From assembly GCF_018866325.1 (NCBI RefSeq), contig NZ_CP076457.1, forward strand, positions 2,825,001 to 2,889,000: a stretch of 64,000 nucleotides of DNA, read 5' to 3'. The translations under genes were made by a program, and so were the position numbers. The notes beneath the pieces were generated by a model, which saw nothing but the letters and a program-made list of their open reading frames with translations, was not told the DNA's origin and ran no database searches. The stretch is from Streptomyces sp. YPW6 (GTDB taxonomy: Bacteria > Actinomycetota > Actinomycetes > Streptomycetales > Streptomycetaceae). Below are positions 58,001 to 64,000 of the stretch, one piece after another (position 1 is the stretch's first letter; the number at the start of each line of letters is the position of its first letter).

Positions 58001-58307
58001 AGGTTTCGGTACGCTCGGACAGCGCCTCGACCCGCTTGCCGTACAGTTTGGCGGCCACCTTCGCCGAAAGGACGTCCGCGGCTTCGCGGGGTCCTTCGGG
58101 TACCGGGTTCTTCTCGACCGGGGCCTTCGGTATCCGCTGAGTGAGGGCCACGGCCTGACCGCTCTCCGTCAGCAGCGCCATCTCCACCGCGAGCACCATG
58201 GCCGCGCCGAGGGCGATCCGCGGCAGCAGCCGTCTTCGCCGCTGGAGGATCAACGATGAGCCCTCCCACCCGGGGGCGGGAGGCATGTGCTCCGACACGT
58301 CGGACAA
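52032..58307 (-). CDS. Rhs/YD-repeat polymorphic toxin-like exported protein
   Basis: A 2091-residue protein. A basic N-terminus and one hydrophobic segment (about 32-48, RIALGAAMVLAVEMALL) suggest export or anchoring. A DNRLRE-type domain lies at about 335-520 (FDTYVQQGETRDWSTDVELD), then fibronectin/Ig-like parts. A typical Rhs start lies at about 850 (EVGPGSVNLLTGNYTLSETD). YD repeats run over about 1250-1770 (TTEYDRFGN, TTTAYDAAGRKIYEA). The Rhs core ends LYNPATGRFLSADPV and YGYADPVNKFDLDG at about 1981. The last 108 residues are a strongly basic cargo with Gly/Ala hydrophobic stretches and four Cys. TTG 58307 is used; ATG 58286 is an alternative. No protease or HINT domain was seen. Confidence 0.9.
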   Translation of the reverse strand: MSDVSEHMPPAPGWEGSSLILQRRRRLLPRIALGAAMVLAVEMALLTESGQAVALTQRIPKAPVEKNPVPEGPREAADVLSAKVAAKLYGKRVEALSERTETSTTWVNKDGSLTTELTAGPVRFEENGAWTDVDVALRETADGGVEAKAHPNGLSLAGKGGTLPRSVREADRAPARDLVTLGEGDQRITLQWKGGLPAPELDGTRATYPEALPGADVVVESTRTGFEQYVEIRKRPAEGYSYTLPLKAKGLTAKEQPDGSVLFTDRKNGKRAVMPAPVMWDATVDKVSGEHTRRVPVAMKVVKRKGAVDLVVTPDAEFLADPETTYPVTVDPSTSSLSNVFDTYVQQGETRDWSTDVELDFGNPGTTNANGTPRTAQSFITWNTAPIADALVSSAKLSLWNFHSANTTCAAQPWQVWSSPAATTASRWTNRPTMTALKAESTETRGNPTCTTQPDGWINADVTTLAQEWAGAKATRGHLGIRAKSETTVAQWKRVNSANAAKNPPKLSVTYNFRPRTGTQQEAGPPFFSYSGAYVVNTLTPTLRDTFVDADGDQVNGTFQIFDSATNTQVGSPIVSKFVASGQAASVTVPAGLLAEGKTYKFRTSPYDGSHYNTGWSAWKTFTVDTKAPSAPSGIASTDYPTGQWVKGAGQPGTFTVTPPGGSDHTWLEWSLDGVTWTKVATGGAAANKAITVTPPKDGSHTLQVRSVDKADNRSEALEYVFHAGSGGFVQPSEGERTARRLPLVAEAEAGKYTAVAFSWRRSEADPWVRIPVGDVTSGGSTLTAWPVPLTNGRNAPLVWNATSTVDPDGTVQLKADFTGPDSASSSTAPLTAVVDRNADGAATSEVGPGSVNLLTGNYTLSETDVSLFGLSVSRTAASRTPNRGADQEGQAAIFGKEWVSGTAAEAAESDYSHVRRISDTAVDVVLEEGDAIHFTANAAKTGWIPEPGSEDLTLKGSVSGTFTLSDTEGTVTTFAKADAAATTWQLSSVLDDGLTNSTTKVVSETVTVDGRKLARPKRIIAPTTAATTAACETTPATKGCKVLEFLYATTTTATGTETNAQFGDFTGQVREIRVWTTSPGASAATATAVATYRYDSGGSLRQQWDPRLSQASQTQYAYHGGRVTWMQQQSRLPHTFTYGNAGAGTAPGDGMLLKSSRPALKQGTVSTVEGNAVSSIVYGVPLTGAKAPYAMGTADVRTWGQNDAPSDATAVFPADAVPASHAGTDLASGDYRRAALTYLNASGRTVNSAQPGGHITTTEYDRFGNTVRELTAGNRELALGAGEEHEAVLTDLGLSSMPSAERAQLLSTVSLHDEAGVRKTEQFGPVHRVDLTEDLKDGSTVLVRAGTSVPARSWTVNEYDEGRPTDGTAKAKNQLTLAVTGVRVRDHYGVMAEKRLTETQYDWGKGVPTLTIQDPGGLGITTSTGYDAQGRVTSQVLPGGTGNDAASRITEYWSATGTGWCKGRPEWADQPCWTGPAGDITGGGSHPAKLPNTTTEYDRWGNPAVVTDEVGGVTRTTTTAYDAAGRKIYEAVTGGLGQAVPATTTEYDPATGATVKVSSPTGGTITTAYDLLGRQISYTDADGGVTKTEYDLLDRKVEESDSVPSSVTYTYDHAAEPRGLATARTDSVAGAFRPSYDADGSVETEKLPGGYTLRINEDTTGTAVNRTYTRDSDATTVFTDSITRNAHGQVATHGGWSSQGYRYDPSGRLTQVEDTVSGECARRTYAFDQRSNRTSLTTATAAPGADCPTGGGTTVSHTYDSADRLLDAGYGYDAFGRTTALPGATVGYHANDLVHRQTADGRRQTWELDASLRFRSWKVETGAGSTWTTEESKVNHYDSQGDQPRWIVEDTATGEVTRNVASAAGDLGATTEKSGSGSTVLQLSTLHGDIALTLPLDAAQAPTALDADEYGNARVDQEPVRYAWLGAKQRSAETLTGLTLMGVRLYNPATGRFLSADPVYGGSANAYEYGYADPVNKFDLDGKWVPLVVFGVRAAVACFRYCKKAYKAAKYAYRGYKWGKSMRRARHRAPRVNGRSARQCAAYGGGLWAVGATAGYALWKRRNINGDFVGGATLIGAGRYLGRYARRGWC

Positions 58308-58418
58308 CTCTCTGTTGTAGTGAGCATGAAACAGAGGCGATCAAAGCAGGGGGACCAGTGGTGAAGAAGTGAAGCTTTCACGACGTCGGACGCGCGGACC
58401 GGAAGGGAAGATCTAGCG

Positions 58419-59579
58419 ATGCGTCGTCCCGTACGCCTGGGAGCAGGGGCGCCCCAGGGCTCCGGGGTCGCCTTCGGGGCCCTGATCATCCTGGTGGTCT
58501 GCTCACTCGCGCTGGTCGCCCTGGACGTGGCGGCCTCACCGCTCGGCAAGCGGACGGTGGTCGCCGGCCTGACCGTGCTGGTGTTGATGCCCGCGCTCAT
58601 GCTGGGCCAGTACGCGCCCCCGCCGTACCGGCTGCCCTACCGCTGGCGGTGGGGGCTGCTGCTCGTCCAGGCGGTGCTCACCTACCTGCCGCTGCTGCTC
58701 TTCCACTACCGGTGGCTGAGCCTGCTGGGGTTCCTGGCCGGGGCTGTCCTGCTGACTCTGCCGCCGGGCACCTCGGTACCACTCGCCCTGGCGGTCGGGG
58801 CCAGCGGGCCGCTGCTGGCCGCGACGAAGCTCATCGACACCGACCGGAGCGCGCTGGGCATCCTGCTCGGTACGGCGATCACCGCGACCACCGTCTTCGC
58901 CGTGGCCCACCTGGCCCTGCTCGCGGCCCGGCTGCACAACAGCCGGGAGCACGCGGCGCACTCGGCCGAGCACCGGGAGCGGGCTCGGATGCAGCAGGAT
59001 CTGCACGACCTGGTCGGGTCGTCGCTGGCGGCCATCACCGTCCAGGGCGAGACGGCGCTGCGCGGCGGCTCCACGACGACCGGGTCCGGGCGGGAGCGGG
59101 CCGCGCTGACCGAGATCGTCGCCCTGGCGCGGCGGCTCCACTACGACGTGCGCTCCATCAGCCGGCCGGACGGCGGCGACCTCGCGCTCTCCGAGGAGCT
59201 CGCGCACGCCCAGCGGGTCCTCACCGCGTCCGGAGTGGAGGTGCGGACCGTGCTGCCGCCACGGACCGAGGCCGCACCCGCGGTCCTGGCCTGCCTGCGC
59301 TTCGTTCTGCGCGAGGCCGTCGGCAACGTACTCCAGCACAGTCGGGCCACGCACTGCTCGATCACCCTGAGCACGGACGGGACGGCCGTACGGCTGGTGA
59401 TCCGCAACGACGGCGCCGAGGCCGCCCCGCCGGCGTCCGGGCGGCACGGTACGGGGCTGGCGGGGCTCGGCGGGCGGGTCCTGGCGCTGGGCGGAGAGTT
59501 CACCGCCGCGGCAGCGGACGGGACCTTCACCGTGACGGCGACCGTGCCGCGGACGGGGGCCGTCGTGCCGAGCCGGTAG
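58419..59579 (+). CDS. Membrane histidine kinase, HisKA_3 type, without adjacent regulator
   Basis: A 386-residue sensor kinase. Five or six membrane helices fill about 20-175. A DHp of the HisKA_3 (NarX-like) class follows, with the phospho-acceptor His196 in RMQQDLHDLVGSSLAAI, and then an HATPase domain (VLREAVGNVLQHSRATH, GTGLAGLGGRVLALGG). It has no extracytoplasmic sensor domain. Such kinases pair with NarL-type regulators; the only one in the window is the orphan at 50.4-51.0 kb on the opposite strand. ATG 58419 has GGAAGGGAAG upstream. It is divergent from the Rhs gene. Confidence 0.93.
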   Translation: MRRPVRLGAGAPQGSGVAFGALIILVVCSLALVALDVAASPLGKRTVVAGLTVLVLMPALMLGQYAPPPYRLPYRWRWGLLLVQAVLTYLPLLLFHYRWLSLLGFLAGAVLLTLPPGTSVPLALAVGASGPLLAATKLIDTDRSALGILLGTAITATTVFAVAHLALLAARLHNSREHAAHSAEHRERARMQQDLHDLVGSSLAAITVQGETALRGGSTTTGSGRERAALTEIVALARRLHYDVRSISRPDGGDLALSEELAHAQRVLTASGVEVRTVLPPRTEAAPAVLACLRFVLREAVGNVLQHSRATHCSITLSTDGTAVRLVIRNDGAEAAPPASGRHGTGLAGLGGRVLALGGEFTAAAADGTFTVTATVPRTGAVVPSR

Positions 59580-59658
59580 CGTACGGGCACCGCGGCCCCG
59601 GCTCCCGTACGCCCGCGGCTTCCGGACACGGCTCCCGGACACAGCTCCCGGACACGGC

Positions 59659-59696
59659 GAAGGGCCCCGCACCTCTGACGAGGTGCGGGGCCCTTC
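59659..59696. terminator. Bidirectional terminator between the kinase gene and tuf
   Basis: Perfect 17-bp arms (59659-59675 with 59680-59696) and a 4-base loop, followed by short T-rich bases. It ends the str operon and the convergent kinase gene. Confidence 0.88.
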
Positions 59697-59738
59697 TTGC
59701 AGCTCAGTGAGCCACCAGGTCCAAGGACCAAGCAGAAA

Positions 59739-60932
<1,194 letters not shown>

Positions 60933-61011
60933 TGGGGTCCTCCTGAGTGGTTCTGTACGCCTTGCTTCATCGGCGCCAGGGTGATCTTTGCTGGGGTGCC
61001 GGGGCCGGGGG

Positions 61012-61070
61012 ACGCGGCACAGTGCTGATGCGCTGTGCCGCGTGCCCACCGGGCTCCGGTGACAAGCCTA
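61012..61070 (-). promoter_or_regulatory. Candidate tuf promoter and leader hairpin in the fusA-tuf spacer
   Basis: TAGGCT (61065-61070) on the minus strand is a plausible -10, with a weak -35 near the fusA stop. A perfect 11-bp hairpin (61012-61022 with 61033-61043) follows in the leader. A separate tuf1 promoter in this spacer has been reported for S. coelicolor. Confidence 0.5.
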
Positions 61071-61089
61071 AAGCGTGAGCTCGGGAGAG

Positions 61090-63219
<2,130 letters not shown>

Positions 63220-63257
63220 AAGGCTCAGTCTTCTCTCGGTCTCGATGGGGGGAGCGA

Positions 63258-63728
63258 CTACCAGCGGTAGTGCGCGAAGGCCTTGTTGGACTCGGCCATC
63301 TTGTGGGTGTCCTCACGCTTCTTGACCGAAGCGCCGAGGCCGTTGGAGGCGTCGAGCAGTTCGTTCATGAGGCGCTCGGTCATGGTCTTCTCGCGGCGGG
63401 CGCGGGAGTAACCGACGAGCCAGCGCAGAGCGAGGGTGGAGGCGCGACCGGGCTTGACCTCGATCGGCACCTGGTAGGTGGCGCCACCGACACGGCGGGA
63501 CTTGACCTCGAGCGAGGGCTTGACGTTCTCAAGCGCGCGCTTCAGCGTGATGACCGGGTCGTTGCCGGTCTTCTCGCGGAGGCCTTCCATGGCGCCGTAC
63601 ACGATCCGCTCGGCGGTGGAACGCTTGCCGTCGAGGAGGATCTTGTTGATCAGCGAGGTGACAAGAGGAGAGCTGTAGACCGGGTCGATGATGACCGGGC
63701 GCTTCGGGGCGGGGCCCTTACGAGGCAT
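63258..63728 (-). CDS. rpsG: 30S ribosomal protein S7
   Basis: A 156-residue S7 that nucleates the head of the small subunit: [40 protein letters not shown] and the C-terminal [17 protein letters not shown] 63728 starts two bases after the rpsL stop, and AAGGAGAAG at the end of rpsL is its binding site. Confidence 0.98.
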
Positions 63729-63730
63729 TC

Positions 63731-64000
63731 TTACTTCTCCTTCTTGGCGCCGTAGCGGCTGCGGGCCTGCTTGCGGTTCTTGACACCCTGGGTGTCGAGC
63801 GAACCGCGGATGATCTTGTAACGAACACCCGGCAGGTCCTTCACACGGCCACCACGCACGAGCACGATGGAGTGCTCCTGCAGGTTGTGTCCCTCACCCG
63901 GGATGTAGGCCGTGACCTCGATGCCGGAGGTCAGACGCACACGCGCGACCTTACGGAGGGCCGAGTTCGGCTTCTTCGGGGTGGTCGTGAACACACGCGT
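63731..64000 (-). CDS. rpsL: 30S ribosomal protein S12, N-terminal part outside window
   Basis: The last 89 residues of S12, beginning [20 protein letters not shown] and ending in the basic tail [11 protein letters not shown]. The missing N-terminus is about 34 residues. The Lys residues in PKKPNSA and in GVRYKIIRG, where substitutions give streptomycin resistance, are wild type. First gene of the str operon; its end carries the rpsG binding site. Confidence 0.98.

Overview
The window is a high-GC chromosome segment with strong G/C bias at third codon positions, GTG/TTG starts and overlapping stop/start pairs. Gene content and order point to Streptomyces or a very close actinomycete. No tRNA, rRNA or CRISPR array was recognised.

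Layout from left to right. (1) 1-7.1 kb: the 5' part of glmS, a secreted ricin-type protein, an ATPase/GNAT-like/LuxR regulator, a complete IS5-family insertion sequence sitting exactly at the stop codon of a secreted M14 carboxypeptidase, and a small secreted protein. (2) 7.3-17.3 kb, accessory: a 1130-residue secreted ALF-repeat protein followed by a small four-helix membrane protein, an ECF42-type sigma factor with its YCII/DGPF partner, a MarR regulator divergent from an epoxide hydrolase with a large palindromic operator, a winged-helix protein with a (Pro-Glu)n linker, a broken DUF5753 regulator next to an intact DUF397 gene, and a VOC protein. (3) 17.3-25 kb: KtrA/KtrB potassium uptake, pantothenate kinase, a DUF389 membrane protein, a membrane PP2C phosphatase and glmM. 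(4) 25.3-46.8 kb, minus strand: the ribosomal supercluster. In transcription order it runs rpsJ-rplC-rplD-rplW-rplB-rpsS-rplV-rpsC-rplP-rpmC-rpsQ-rplN-rplX-rplE-rpsZ-rpsH-rplF-rplR-rpsE-rpmD-rplO, a terminator, secY-adk-map-infA-rpmJ-rpsM-rpsK-rpoA-rplQ-truA, and then separately rplM-rpsI. An ABC-F ATPase and a membrane-anchored protein are interposed between truA and rplM. (5) 47.4-59.6 kb, accessory: a secreted PIG-L deacetylase with a propeller tail, a secreted S1 protease, an orphan response regulator, two small membrane proteins, a 2091-residue Rhs/YD-repeat protein and an orphan histidine kinase. (6) 59.7-64 kb, minus strand: the str operon rpsL(partial)-rpsG-fusA-tuf.

Genes working together: glmS and glmM supply UDP-GlcNAc precursors. 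The ribosomal, SecY, Adk, Map, RpoA and EF-Tu/EF-G genes form the translation, secretion and transcription core. ktrA and ktrB are translationally coupled. The sigma factor/YCII pair and the MarR/epoxide hydrolase pair look like self-contained regulatory units.

The most interesting part is that two loci share a layout. A very large exported repeat protein (ALF-type at 7.3 kb, Rhs-type at 52-58 kb) ends in a short variable C-terminus, is followed by a perfect hairpin, and then by a small four-helix membrane protein with its own ribosome binding site. This resembles polymorphic toxin plus membrane immunity modules. In the second locus the module sits between a histidine kinase and a response regulator that both lack an adjacent partner. 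The toxin/immunity reading is an inference from architecture; neither C-terminus was matched to a named toxin.
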